Positions 1 to 8,165 of a stretch of 36,630 nt of DNA are shown here, piece by piece. This stretch comes from an uncultured Lachnospiraceae bacterium (lineage in GTDB: Bacteria; Bacillota; Clostridia; Lachnospirales; Lachnospiraceae), in NCBI GenBank assembly GCA_910588565.1, contig CAJUPF010000028.1:1-36630 (forward strand), given 5' to 3'. Made by a program: the position numbers and the translations under genes. Below the pieces are notes generated by a model, which was not told where the DNA came from, ran no database searches, and saw nothing but the letters and a program-made list of their open reading frames with translations. Each line of letters starts with the position of its first letter. Within the stretch, counting starts at the first letter, position 1.

Positions 1-1
1 T

Positions 2-217
2 ATGTCTGATTATGTAGAGCATCTTGATAATGTATTGAAAACGACTGGAGAAAAATTATTGCAGGGAGCAGGAACAATCAGTCATGCCCAGGCAATTGAA
101 AAAGCAACAGCAGAATACAGAAAATATCAGGTTCAGAATTTATCACCAGTTGAAGAAGCGTATTTAGAAAGCATTAAAAATCTACATAGTACGGCGAAGA
201 AAAATGTAAAGAATTAA
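2..217 (+). CDS. C-terminal part of a RhuM-family protein (cut by window edge)
   Basis: Only 71 residues are visible and the reading frame reaches base 2, so the gene almost certainly begins before the window. The visible pattern (an aromatic-acidic start, then LDNVLKTTGEKLLQGAGTIS, then HAQAIEKATAEYRKY) resembles the C-terminal helical tail of RhuM-family proteins, often annotated as virulence proteins and found in genomic islands beside restriction or toxin genes. The biochemical function of that family is not established. The Met at base 2 is probably internal rather than the start. A weak hairpin with a T-run follows at 275-302. Family recognition is from memory of the sequence pattern. 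Confidence 0.6.
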   Translation: MSDYVEHLDNVLKTTGEKLLQGAGTISHAQAIEKATAEYRKYQVQNLSPVEEAYLESIKNLHSTAKKNVKN

Positions 218-274
218 TGTGAAAATTGTATTCCTATACAAGTGACGAGGCTGAAAAATTGTGTTTACATAGTA

Positions 275-302
275 GCTCTGACACACATAGAGCCCCTTTT
301 TT
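275..302 (+). terminator. Weak rho-independent terminator after the RhuM-like gene
   Basis: A 5-bp stem, GCTCT (275-279) with AGAGC (289-293), is followed by CCC and six T residues. The stem is short, so termination would be inefficient, but its place just after a stop codon and before a new ORF supports the call. Confidence 0.4.
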
Positions 303-352
303 CACCTTGTTACATAAAGAGCAAGGAATGCGCGGAAATCAAAGAAAGGTGA

Positions 353-868
353 TTGCAAGTGATTTTGGAAACGGATAACCTGATCCTGAAAAAGGCAGAA
401 TTTGAGGATTGGAAAGCGATGTATCGGAACGTTTGGTCAAGGCCTGAGACTGCAAGATATATGGCATGGCGTGTGACAACGAATGAAGAAGATGCCAGAA
501 TTCGGATACAGAAGACGATAAAATATCAGGAAAATCATGATACCTGGCTGGTTTATGAGAAGAAATCCGGCCAGGCGATAGGTTTTGCAGGTGTGGAAGA
601 ACTTGTGCCGCGTATTTATCAGGATGCCAGCATAGCGCTTGGCCCTGAATATGTGGGAAAGAGGTATGGAACGCAGATTTTACTGTTGCTGCTGGAATAT
701 TGCAGTTCATTGGGAGGAAAGGAATTTTATTATACCACGCGTGCAAATAATCAGGTTTCAAAAGCTCTGGCATTATCCTGCGGTTTCAGATATCGGTATA
801 CAGAGAAAAAGACAGATTTGCGGAATGGGGAGCCGTATGAAATGGAAGTTTATTATAAAGAACTATAA
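353..868 (+). CDS. GNAT family N-acetyltransferase (RimJ/RimL-like)
   Basis: This 171-aa protein has the layout of the RimJ/RimL-type GNAT acetyltransferases, which move an acetyl group from acetyl-CoA to an amine. The N-terminus LETDNLILKKAEFEDWKAM is the typical opening strand and helix. The acetyl-CoA binding region is GPEYVGKRYGTQIL at about residues 98-111, and the ending NNQVSKALALSCGFRYRYTE is the classic C-terminal strand of the fold. The start is a TTG at 353 behind GAAAGGTGA, because no ATG precedes the conserved N-terminus. The substrate cannot be read from sequence. It sits about 60 bp before another, damaged GNAT gene and may be co-transcribed with it. Confidence 0.85.
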   Translation: MQVILETDNLILKKAEFEDWKAMYRNVWSRPETARYMAWRVTTNEEDARIRIQKTIKYQENHDTWLVYEKKSGQAIGFAGVEELVPRIYQDASIALGPEYVGKRYGTQILLLLLEYCSSLGGKEFYYTTRANNQVSKALALSCGFRYRYTEKKTDLRNGEPYEMEVYYKEL

Positions 869-930
869 ATACAAGGACTGTGATAAGGCTAAAGCTGCCG
901 GAAGACCGTTTCTAAAAGGAGTGCAGACAG

Positions 931-1314
931 ATGGACATTATATTAGAACAAGTGGAAGAATGCAAAAAGGATGTTTTATACAGACTTTTACAATATTCTT
1001 TATTTGAAGAAAGCATTAGCGATCAGAATGACATGAATGAAGAGGCGTTATTTGAATATCCTTGGTTTGAACATTACTTTACAGAAGAGGGGAGAGAGGC
1101 CTGGTTTATCAGAGAGAAGGGAACGGACAAGCTTTTGGGATTTGCCATGATAAATACCTATGTGCAGCGCTTTGATTCTGGTCATAGTATAGCGGAATTT
1201 ATGGTACTGCCTAAATTCAGAAGAAATAACATCGGGAAGAAAGCAGCCTTTGTATGTTTTGGGCGATATCCGGGAAATTGGGAGGTTTCTCCGTCCTATG
1301 GAAGCAAGCTGTGA
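931..1314 (+). pseudogene. GNAT family acetyltransferase, C-terminally truncated
   Basis: The 127 residues start like a GNAT acetyltransferase, with a good ribosome binding site (AAAAGGAG) before the ATG. The strand IAEFMVLPKFRRNNIGKKAA contains the acetyl-CoA loop. Close to the stop comes NWEVSPSYGSK, which in this subgroup is normally followed by a conserved stretch beginning with aromatic residues that completes the fold; here the frame ends at once. The following bases, read in another frame, encode about 33 unrelated residues up to base 1410 that I cannot place. I infer a deletion that removed the 3' end, probably leaving an inactive protein. The call as pseudogene rests on remembered family length. 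Confidence 0.65.
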
Positions 1315-1408
1315 TAGGAGAAGTCAGTAAGGCGGTGATACTTGCGGGCGGAAAAGTAAAAGAGAATGAACCGCAGGCCATAGCAGGAGGAAAGGAGAAC
1401 AAACCTCT

Positions 1409-1788
1409 ATGAGCAGCTATCGAATTTTACTCGTTGAAGATGACGTGGAAATCAGCGAAATGTTAAAGAATTATCTGGCAAAGGAAAATTATGATGTAAT
1501 TTGTGCGTTTGACGGACAGGAAGCGTGCCGTAAATTCGACAGTACGCCGATTCATCTTGTTTTGCTGGATTTAATGATACCCAAAATCAGCGGCATGGAT
1601 GTTATGCAGCATATCCGTAAAACAGCTATGTCCCAATTATCATTCTTTCAGACGCGTATTGTGGGGATGAAAATGCGGTAAACGTACATATCAGCAGGCT
1701 GAGAAATAAGATCGAGGAAGATTCCCGGAATCCCCGGTATATCATTACAGTCTGGGGAATTGGTTATAAATTAGGAGAGAACCTATGA
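1409..1788 (+). pseudogene. VanR-like response regulator with frameshift and internal deletion
   Basis: The N-terminal half is a clear receiver domain: ILLVEDD acidic pair, LVLLDLMIPKISGMDV with the phosphoacceptor Asp, then helix 3. Near base 1622 the frame shifts; reading the +1 frame restores SYVPIIILS, the next receiver strand. This is followed directly by DAYCGDENAVNVHISRLRNK and ending VWGIGYKLGENL, which is the end of the OmpR/PhoB winged-helix domain. About 110 residues, covering the rest of the receiver and most of the DNA-binding domain, are therefore missing between strand 4 and the recognition-helix region. The stop codon overlaps the kinase ATG by 4 bases (ATGA), as in intact VanRS-type operons. 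It cannot be a working regulator. Confidence 0.88.
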
Positions 1789-2483
1789 GTGACGCGGCAA
1801 TTCTGTTTTTTCTGTGCCTTGGTATTTTAGTATTGTCCGGTATTGTTCTTTACCAGCAAATCGTATTTCGGGCCGGTATGCAGGCAAAACTGCGGAATAT
1901 GCATCAGAAACTGAAAGAGCTGATCGAGACAGACAGTGATGAAAGAATCATGGTTTTTACAGATAATAAAAAACTTATGGAGCTGGCGGCGCAGATTAAC
2001 AGCCTTTTGGATCATCATTTGAAGGCGAAAGCCGATTACCGCCGTTCAGAACTCGCTTCTAAAAGAATGTTATCGAATATTTCCCATGACATAAAAACGC
2101 CGATGGCCGTAATCCTGGGTTATCTGGAGATTATGCGGCTCAATGGCGAAGCCACGCAGGAAATGCTGGCAAAGACGGAACAGAAAGCGCAAAGCGTTAT
2201 GGAATTAATCAATCAGTTTTTTACATTGGCAAAAATAGAAGCAGGCGATGCAGAGCTAGCGCTTTCCAGAGTGGATATCTGCGAAATATGCCGCGAAAGT
2301 ATTTTGGATTTTTACGAAATACTGACAAAAGCAGATTTTCAGGTAGAAGTAGGGCTGCCGGAACGCGCCGTCTATATTCAGGGCAATCAGGAAGCCTTGC
2401 AGCTTGGCGGAGAAATTAGCTTAGAAAGCGTCCCCTATGTGAAAACCACATTTACGGTTAAGCTGAAATTAGTATCTTACTAA
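1785..2483 (+). pseudogene. VanS-like sensor histidine kinase lacking its ATPase domain
   Basis: The first 205 residues look like a normal small membrane kinase: one N-terminal transmembrane helix (about residues 4-24), a short linker, and a HisKA dimerisation domain with SNISHDIKTPMAVILGYLE, where the His is the phosphorylation site. After GNQEALQ, where the HATPase_c N-box (NLxxNAxxY) should follow, the sequence jumps in frame to LGGEISLESVPYVKTTFTVK, which is the last strand of the same ATPase domain. About 90-100 residues holding the N, D/G1 and G2 boxes are missing, so ATP binding and autophosphorylation should be lost. The deletion is in frame, so a short stable protein may still be made. 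Confidence 0.87.
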
Positions 2484-2502
2484 ATCCCTGTGAAAGAAAT
2501 AA

Positions 2503-3114
2503 AACAATATTGGTAAGTATGTAAGAAACGCACTGATTCTGGCTGGCGTCCTTTGCCTGTTTTTGTTTGCGCTTGCTTATCTGGGGATTGCAAATGATCC
2601 GGACACTGGAGTGCCAGATGCAGCTCCTGGCAATGAAGTGACATCTCCTTCCATTGAATTGTTTACAAGTATGTCATATTTGGTGTTTACCTGCGTTATG
2701 CTTTCCTCCTTTATTGTCAGTGTATACAGAAACAAGACGATGGCTTTGATGTTTTCTTATCCGGTTAAGCGGCAGAAGGTTCTTATTTCTCAAATGCTTG
2801 CAGTCTGGATATATTTTATGGTATCCTCATTTCCAATTGATTTTAACATGGCGGGTCTGAGCTTTTATATTCAGCTGATTGTAAAATCAATTGTAATTGT
2901 TACGATGAGCTTTATTGCCTTATTTATTGGCATAGCAATGAAATCTTCAAAGGCGACAATCGTTTCTTCGTTTCTTTTAATTTTTCTGAAACAGGCAAAT
3001 ATCGGAGATCTTACATTAGCGGACAATGTGGTTTTTCCTGTGATTTTAACCGTAATATCGCTGCTTTTTGCCTTTCTGTCCATTTATAAAGCGGAAACAA
3101 ATGATTTGATGTAG
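2503..3114 (+). pseudogene. ABC-2 type transporter permease, decayed remnant
   Basis: The frame from 2503 begins directly after an in-frame stop (2500-2502) and reads KYVRNALILAG, the start of a permease-like first membrane helix, so the true 5' end is broken. The rest has several hydrophobic segments (about 20 residues each) and the cytoplasmic loop YPVKRQKVLISQMLAVW, typical of ABC-2 permeases sitting beside VanRS-like systems. The protein is short for this family and the join MVSSFPIDFNMAGLS suggests a further internal deletion. No ATPase gene lies between the kinase and this gene, although such operons normally have one, so the ATP-binding partner has probably been deleted. A working transporter is unlikely. 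Confidence 0.72.
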
Positions 3115-3125
3115 AAAGGCGCCGC

Positions 3126-3163
3126 GTTACAGTTTGCGGCCGGGTTAGGCCGTGAACTGTAAC
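3126..3163. repeat. 16-bp perfect inverted repeat
   Basis: GTTACAGTTTGCGGCC at 3126-3141 faces its partner GGCCGTGAACTGTAAC at 3148-3163. The outer nine and inner five base pairs are perfect, with a mismatched pair between them and a 6-base loop. It lies directly before a conventional terminator. It may be a mobile hairpin repeat or part of a double-hairpin terminator. Confidence 0.6.
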
Positions 3164-3165
3164 AT

Positions 3166-3187
3166 GGCTGCTGTGTGCAGCCTTTTT
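3166..3187 (+). terminator. Rho-independent terminator after the decayed permease
   Basis: The stem GGCTGC (3166-3171) / GCAGCC (3177-3182) with a 5-base loop is followed by five T residues. It closes the decayed two-component/ABC module. Confidence 0.8.
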
Positions 3188-3224
3188 CTATTGGAAATTT
3201 ATATTCCCATATACATAAGGGGTG

Positions 3225-3233
3225 TGATATAAT
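3225..3233 (+). promoter_or_regulatory. Extended -10 promoter element before the DUF262 gene
   Basis: TGATATAAT is an extended -10 (TGnTATAAT) about 60 bases before the ATG at 3291. No good -35 box is visible, which is usual for extended -10 promoters. Confidence 0.5.
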
Positions 3234-3290
3234 TTCTTAAATAAAGTGATAAAATGTAATTTTCAAATGGTAATAATGGGGGTATAACTA

Positions 3291-4860
3291 ATGAAGAAAA
3301 TTGAAGGTTCACCAAAGAATCTTAAACAACTGCTCCAGAATACAAAGTATTCGATTCACTACTATCAACGTGAATACATGTGGCATTGCAAGCACATAGT
3401 AGAATTAATAGACGATCTTACGTCAGAGTTTTTAGTGTATTATCATCCAGGTGATTCACGTTTGGCAGTAGCTGATTATGGTGCATACTTTATGGGTTCT
3501 ATTGTATTAGCGGGAAGAGAAAATGCTATTATTGATGGACAGCAGAGGTTCACTTCTTTGACACTGTTATTGATATATTTGAATAACAGACTAAAGACTA
3601 TTAGTCAGAGTTATAACATGATCGAAACAATGATTTTCTCAGAGTCTTATGGAACAGGTGAATCTGTTAGAAATCTTTATGGAAGATATCTTGATATTCA
3701 GGATGCATTCCCTGAAGATATTAAGGATAATATGCTTTTACATTTCTGCGACTGGCTGGCAGAGAAAGTCTTTTTTATCGAAATTGTAGCAACTACGGAA
3801 CAGGATGCACATAAGGTTTTTGTGACGATGAATGACCGTGGTCTTAGCCTTACATCTACGGAAATGCTAAAAGGATACCTGCTTTCAGAAATCCAATCAG
3901 ATCCTGTTCGTGAGGCGATGAATAGTATTTGGAAAGATACGGCGCTTTCTTTAAAAAAAGAGGATGATAAAGGCGACGAAACCTTTATAAAGGCATGGCT
4001 CAGAGCTCATTATGCCGATACTATCCGAGAAACGAAAGCTGGTGCAGTGAATAAGGATTTTGATATCATTGGAGGCCCATTCCACAAGTGGGTACGCGAT
4101 ATGAGATACAGGCTGGTAGAAAGTTTTGTCTGAAGAAACGAAATATGTCTATTATAACACACAGGTAAACTTTACATTACAGCCACAGCTTTTGCTGGCT
4201 CCTGTCTGCTATGAGGATTCATGGCCGGTAATCATTGATAAGTTGAATGTGACAGCCAGATTCATAGACATTTTGATTGTTTCAAGAGTTACTAATTATC
4301 GTTCTGTGGATTACAGTACGATTAAGAATTTTGTGTTTAACGTTACAAAAGATATTCGAATGACAGATCTTTCAACATTAAAGCAGAAATTACAGCAACA
4401 GTATATTAACCTGGAATTTGATCCGGCAGCGGCTTTGCCGAATTTTAGATTAAACAGTTTTACGAAAAAGTATATTAAAAATATTCTGGCTCGCGTGACA
4501 GGCTTTATCACTGACCATTATGAATGGTTTACAGATGAATATACGGATCAGGATGATTTTAGACGTTGGAGGAATAGCATCGGAGCATTGCTTTTACTGC
4601 ATAAGAGTATTAATGCCAGTCTGAATGACGCGAAATATGAGTATAAGCTGCTTAAATATTGTTCTAATGAGGGTAATATTTATACCGAGTCTCTTGGTAA
4701 TTCGGCTTATCTGAATAATCCAAAATTCAAGAAGTTTATTGAGGATAACAATCTTGGGTTTAAGGCTTGTGCTCAATTTGGAAAGACAGAGATTACAGAG
4801 AGAATAGCAGTGTTATCTGATTTGGTAAAGTTGGTTTGGAATGATGATTTATTCCGGTAA
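3291..4860 (+). pseudogene. DUF262/DUF1524 (GmrSD-type) protein, broken
   Basis: The first frame (3291-4133) is a DUF262 domain, the ParB/sulfiredoxin-like fold found in GmrS of type IV modification-dependent restriction. It shows YYQREYMW (residues 24-31) and the nucleotide-binding DGQQR at 82-86. The frame ends at 4133 and the following part continues in another frame from 4126 (YVYYN... FTLQPQLLLAP), so a frameshift, with some deletion, separates the halves. The second frame (to 4860) ends in a DUF1524-like region (RNSIGALLLLHKSINAS). The segment carrying the nuclease His (usually VEHIW) is absent: the text jumps from GFI to DHYEWFTDEYTDQDDF. It is thus probably inactive as a nuclease. A complete relative lies at 8166-10232. 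Confidence 0.8.
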
Positions 4861-4954
4861 AATTGGCAAAAAGAGAAGAAAGGAAGCAGAAGCTTGGAGT
4901 TCGGATTGGGTTCAAAAATATATGCATATGAGATGGAAGGATGATGTGACTAAG

Positions 4955-5485
4955 ATGCAAAAGCAGACAGAATTTATACTGGTTAAAGGAGATATTACAA
5001 AAAATCATAAAGTACAGGCAATTGTAAATGCGGCGAATACGAGCCTGCTTGGCGGAGGAGGCGTGGATGGCGCGATTCATCGCGCCGCAGGGCCAAAGCT
5101 GCTTGCAGAGTGCCGTCTCCTGCATGGCTGTAAAACAGGCCAGGCAAAACTGACAAAAGCATATCAACTGCCGTGCGAATATGTGATTCACACGCCGGGG
5201 CCGCGCTGGAACGGCGGGAAATCCAGAGAACGTGAATTACTTGCCTCCTGCTATCAATCCTGCCTTGAATTAGCCGTCAGGAATGAAATCAGAAGTATTG
5301 CATTTCCGTCGATATCGACGGGCATTTATCGGTTCCCCTTGGAGGACGCGGCAAAGATAGCCATTGATACCGCCAAGAGATTCGCCGCCAGCCATCCGGG
5401 CGGACTGGATGTTATGAAATGGGTTTTGTTTGATGATCAGACGCTTGAGGTATATGAGAAGGAACTGGGAGCATGGGGAAGATAA
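4955..5485 (+). CDS. Macrodomain protein, probable O-acetyl-ADP-ribose deacetylase
   Basis: The 176-aa protein is a single macrodomain of the MacroD/YmdB type, which binds ADP-ribose and removes it or its acetyl ester from substrates. Visible signatures are GDIT (12-15), VNAANTSLLGGGGVDGAIHR (24-43), with the Asn and the glycine loop that contact the distal ribose, and FPSISTGIYRFPLEDAA, the phosphate-binding loop. The open frame extends back to 4841 but the first 38 codons are not macrodomain-like and overlap the preceding pseudogene, so I start at the ATG at 4955; a GTG at 4946, closer behind GGAAGG, is an alternative. It stands alone between two restriction-like or unknown genes, a setting in which macrodomains may reverse ADP-ribosylation during conflict (inference). 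Confidence 0.9.
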   Translation: MQKQTEFILVKGDITKNHKVQAIVNAANTSLLGGGGVDGAIHRAAGPKLLAECRLLHGCKTGQAKLTKAYQLPCEYVIHTPGPRWNGGKSRERELLASCYQSCLELAVRNEIRSIAFPSISTGIYRFPLEDAAKIAIDTAKRFAASHPGGLDVMKWVLFDDQTLEVYEKELGAWGR

Positions 5486-5514
5486 TAGAAGACCGTTTTT
5501 TGGTACGCCTGGTT

Positions 5515-5523
5515 TGATATAAT
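5515..5523 (+). promoter_or_regulatory. Extended -10 promoter element before the DUF4116 gene
   Basis: TGATATAAT lies 26 bases before the ATG at 5549, with no clear -35 box. It is the same 9-base element seen before the broken DUF262 gene. Confidence 0.5.
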
Positions 5524-5548
5524 CGAAGCCGTGAAAGGCGGTGATTTT

Positions 5549-6964
5549 ATGAAACAGGTTCAGGTTGGAACAGTTTTACATAAAAATAAACATACGACAA
5601 AGATTTACAATCTTTTCCAGGAGTTTTTTACCATTGACAATGAAAACGAATGGCGGACAAGGTATATCCTTAATAAGGAACCGCCGTTAGAGCTGAGAAA
5701 GGCAATCGATACCTACTATGCCTGGGTAAAAGAACAGAACAAAGAATGGGATGCATTTATAAATCATATCGCTCATGAGGTATTACTGGAATTGAGCCCA
5801 AAAGAACGGACGCTCCTATATACGCATCCGGCGCCAGCGGAACATCACTTTGGGCTGGGGCTTAGAATACGAAATAAGTATATTTATGGCCAAAAAGAGA
5901 TTTTTTATGCGTTGCGGGCGGATAGCTTTTCTTCAAAAGTAATATCAAGAATTGCATCGCTTCTAATCGAAAATTACGACTATGAAAATCCGTTTTATCA
6001 TCATTTGTATGAGGATGCTTCTTTTAATCAACTGAGAAGGCTGTATTTTGCAATGAAAGGGGAATATCCTGACGTACTTATGGAACGATATGCCGATGAA
6101 CCGGACGATGAGAAAGCCGCAGAGAAATGCAGAGAAGCGATCAGGGCAGTTGTTTTAGACGCAGATCGATTTCAAGCGATGTGTATCGAGGCGGGCCTGA
6201 AAGAAAAACAATATCAGACATATAAAAAATTCACGGATGCGTACAATGAAGAAAACCAGGCTATGATTCCATATGATGTTGCTGTTCTGGCAAGTAAAAA
6301 GCTGGATTCAAAAACCAGGACGCAGGAGCTGAGATTATTAGAAGCGGTATTGCGGCAGTCGCCGCATCTGGCGGAAAAAATGCCGGGATTTGTATTTAAC
6401 CAGAAGGATGCCGTTTTACTGGCTGTTTCTGCTTTTGGGACTTCGCTGAAACGATTTGCAAAATTTAACAGGGATGATGACATTATACGGGCTGCATTAT
6501 CAGATAATGGTGAGGCGATCCAGTATGTGAATGATGAAGTACGGGATCATCCTGATTATATTCGTCTGGCGTTATCCAGTGAATATGGAAATGCGTTAAA
6601 ATTGCGCTGCATGATGAAATACAGAGATTCCGAAGAGTGGGTAAGAATTGCGCTTAAAACAAATGGCTGCAATATCAAATGGGCTTCCCCGCGTCTTAGG
6701 GATAATTTTGAAATGGCACAATTTGCTGTCAGGCATCAGCGAACGGTTAATCCGGCGGGTACCGTGTGCAATCTGAGTGACCGCTTGAGAGATAATCTGC
6801 AGTTAGCCATGACAGATATAAAAGAAGGCCATGCCTGTGTCAATGATTATTCACGAAGATTAAGGGACAGCGATGAAATTGCAGAAGCGCTGATTGAATC
6901 CGGCTGCAGATGGAAGCTTGATTGGATGAGCAAACGGATTCAGAAAAAATATATGAATGATTAA
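5549..6964 (+). CDS. DUF4116-repeat protein of unknown function
   Basis: The 471-residue protein has no membrane segment or signal peptide. Its C-terminal half (from about residue 300) is made of helical units of the DUF4116 type: DDIIRAALSDNGEAIQYV, then RDHPDYIRLALSSEYGNALK, RDSEEWVRIALKTNGCNIKW and RDSDEIAEALIESGCRWKL, each starting near an Asp and ending in small-residue helices. The N-terminal 270 residues show no motif I recognise. DUF4116 units are known as repeats in otherwise uncharacterised bacterial proteins. The ATG at 5549 is chosen because GAAAGGCGG precedes it at the right distance. A diverged copy of its last 47 codons reappears at 7936-8079, so the locus has been duplicated or recombined. 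Function unknown. Confidence 0.75.
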   Translation: MKQVQVGTVLHKNKHTTKIYNLFQEFFTIDNENEWRTRYILNKEPPLELRKAIDTYYAWVKEQNKEWDAFINHIAHEVLLELSPKERTLLYTHPAPAEHHFGLGLRIRNKYIYGQKEIFYALRADSFSSKVISRIASLLIENYDYENPFYHHLYEDASFNQLRRLYFAMKGEYPDVLMERYADEPDDEKAAEKCREAIRAVVLDADRFQAMCIEAGLKEKQYQTYKKFTDAYNEENQAMIPYDVAVLASKKLDSKTRTQELRLLEAVLRQSPHLAEKMPGFVFNQKDAVLLAVSAFGTSLKRFAKFNRDDDIIRAALSDNGEAIQYVNDEVRDHPDYIRLALSSEYGNALKLRCMMKYRDSEEWVRIALKTNGCNIKWASPRLRDNFEMAQFAVRHQRTVNPAGTVCNLSDRLRDNLQLAMTDIKEGHACVNDYSRRLRDSDEIAEALIESGCRWKLDWMSKRIQKKYMND

Positions 6965-6976
6965 GCGGGTGGTTTT

Positions 6977-7681
6977 ATGTTTGGAATAATACGATTGGGC
7001 GAAGGAACGTATTATACATCAGCTATATTTGCGTGCTGCAGAGGAAGTAAGGCAGAATATGACTATGATAAGTACTATATTGTATTGAATGAAAAAAAGA
7101 CAAAGCTTGTCAAACAGCCTCTTTTTAACCCAGAGAAAAAACCGCAGCTGGAATTGATGATTCTGTTTTTGGATGGAAATCAGGATGGATGGAATATCGA
7201 TGATTGCGGTTATGGAGAAGTGGATTTTCTGAATCCTGGGCTAATGTTAGAACAGATAGAGTCGGAAGAGCTGCCAGACGAAATTATCAATCAGTGCAAA
7301 ATCATAGACTCACAGTATTCCTATAAGGAAGATAACGAAATATTATCAGATGCTGATATCAAACAACTGATGCTTCTGTCCGGAGGATTCCATGATGCGG
7401 TGATTGAAGAAATCCACACACAGGAGAATGGTTCGCTTTATGTGCGTTTTGGCGGAATATGGGGCTGTAAGATAGAAATTTTATTGGAAGGCGATATTTC
7501 TTATCAAACAGAAAGCAGAAATCCGGAGCTTTATGATCCATACTGGTATGGAGCAACGATGATTCGTCAGGATGGATATATCTATTTGATGGATGAAGAA
7601 GACATGAAGGTTGAGGATATTTCAGATGAATCCTGCTGGTTTCGGTCGAGGCGTGTAAAATATCATGTGATTCCGGAATAA
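6977..7681 (+). CDS. Hypothetical protein, acidic, 234 aa
   Basis: I do not recognise a characterised family. The protein is soluble, acidic and rich in aromatic residues, without a signal peptide or membrane helix. The second half has a compact pattern GGFHDAVIEEI, IWGCKIEILLEGDI, DPYWYGATM, DGYIYLMDEED, CWFRSRRVKYHVIP, which resembles small beta-rich proteins annotated only as hypothetical in Firmicutes and sometimes found beside toxin or restriction genes. It starts 12 bases after the DUF4116 gene with GGGTGG as ribosome binding site, so the two are probably one transcript. An immunity or accessory role to its neighbours is possible but unproven. Confidence 0.7.
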   Translation: MFGIIRLGEGTYYTSAIFACCRGSKAEYDYDKYYIVLNEKKTKLVKQPLFNPEKKPQLELMILFLDGNQDGWNIDDCGYGEVDFLNPGLMLEQIESEELPDEIINQCKIIDSQYSYKEDNEILSDADIKQLMLLSGGFHDAVIEEIHTQENGSLYVRFGGIWGCKIEILLEGDISYQTESRNPELYDPYWYGATMIRQDGYIYLMDEEDMKVEDISDESCWFRSRRVKYHVIPE

Positions 7682-7710
7682 AAGCGGAACACAGTCTAAA
7701 GGAGGATATT

Positions 7711-7935
7711 ATGGCAGATATTAAATATGAAATTTTAGAAGAACTGGGCGTTCTTTCAGAGAGTGGAAAGGGCTGGAAAAAAGAACTGAACCTGGTTTCA
7801 TGGAATGGCGGAGCCGCAAAGTATGATATCAGAGACTGGGCGCCTGAGCATGAAAAGATGGGGAAAGGAATCACCTTAAAGCGGGAAGAAGCTTTGGAAT
7901 TATATAAAATTCTGGGCAGGATTTTACAAGAATAA
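7711..7935 (+). CDS. YdbC-family PC4-like ssDNA-binding protein
   Basis: This 74-aa protein matches the YdbC family of Firmicutes, small homodimeric homologues of eukaryotic coactivator PC4/p15 that bind single-stranded DNA without sequence preference. The visible layout is an N-terminal strand IKYEILEELGVLSE, a Gly-Trp-Lys turn (KGWKKELNLVSWNG), YDIRDWAPEHEKMGKGITL, and a C-terminal helix EEALELYKILGRIL that forms the dimer interface in the known fold. The ribosome binding site AAAGGAGG is ideal. It lies between the hypothetical 234-aa gene and a DUF4116 fragment. An ssDNA binder inside a restriction-like island may act in DNA repair or sensing (inference). Confidence 0.88.
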   Translation: MADIKYEILEELGVLSESGKGWKKELNLVSWNGGAAKYDIRDWAPEHEKMGKGITLKREEALELYKILGRILQE

Positions 7936-8079
7936 AAAGAAGGTCATGCCTGCGTTAATGAGTATTCGCCAAGATTACCGGGCAGCGATGAAATTGCAGA
8001 GGCGCTGATCAAATCTGGTTATCAATGGAAACTTTACATAATGAGCAGACGGATTCAGAAAAAACACGATAAGGAATAG
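7936..8079 (+). pseudogene. Duplicated 3' fragment of the DUF4116 gene
   Basis: Directly after the YdbC stop codon an open frame without its own start reads KEGHACVNEYSPRLPGSDEI and ends RRIQKKHDKE. It is a diverged copy of the last 47 codons of the DUF4116 gene (6822-6964), where KEGHACVNDYSRRLRDSDEI and KRIQKKYMND are found in the same order. The two DNA segments are clearly alignable with scattered substitutions, many of them silent. There is no ribosome binding site or start codon, so it is an orphan tail left by a duplication or gene replacement. Confidence 0.85.
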
Positions 8080-8165
8080 GCGGGGCAGGTGCTATGATGG
8101 CTCCATATAAGTTTTGTGCTGTCTTATAAAGCATTACTAAATGAAAAACGAATGAAGGAGAAAAA

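Noticed and set aside
339..773. 144-aa minus-strand ORF opposite the first GNAT gene
   Set aside because: Antisense shadow of a clear acetyltransferase, without ribosome binding site or family match.
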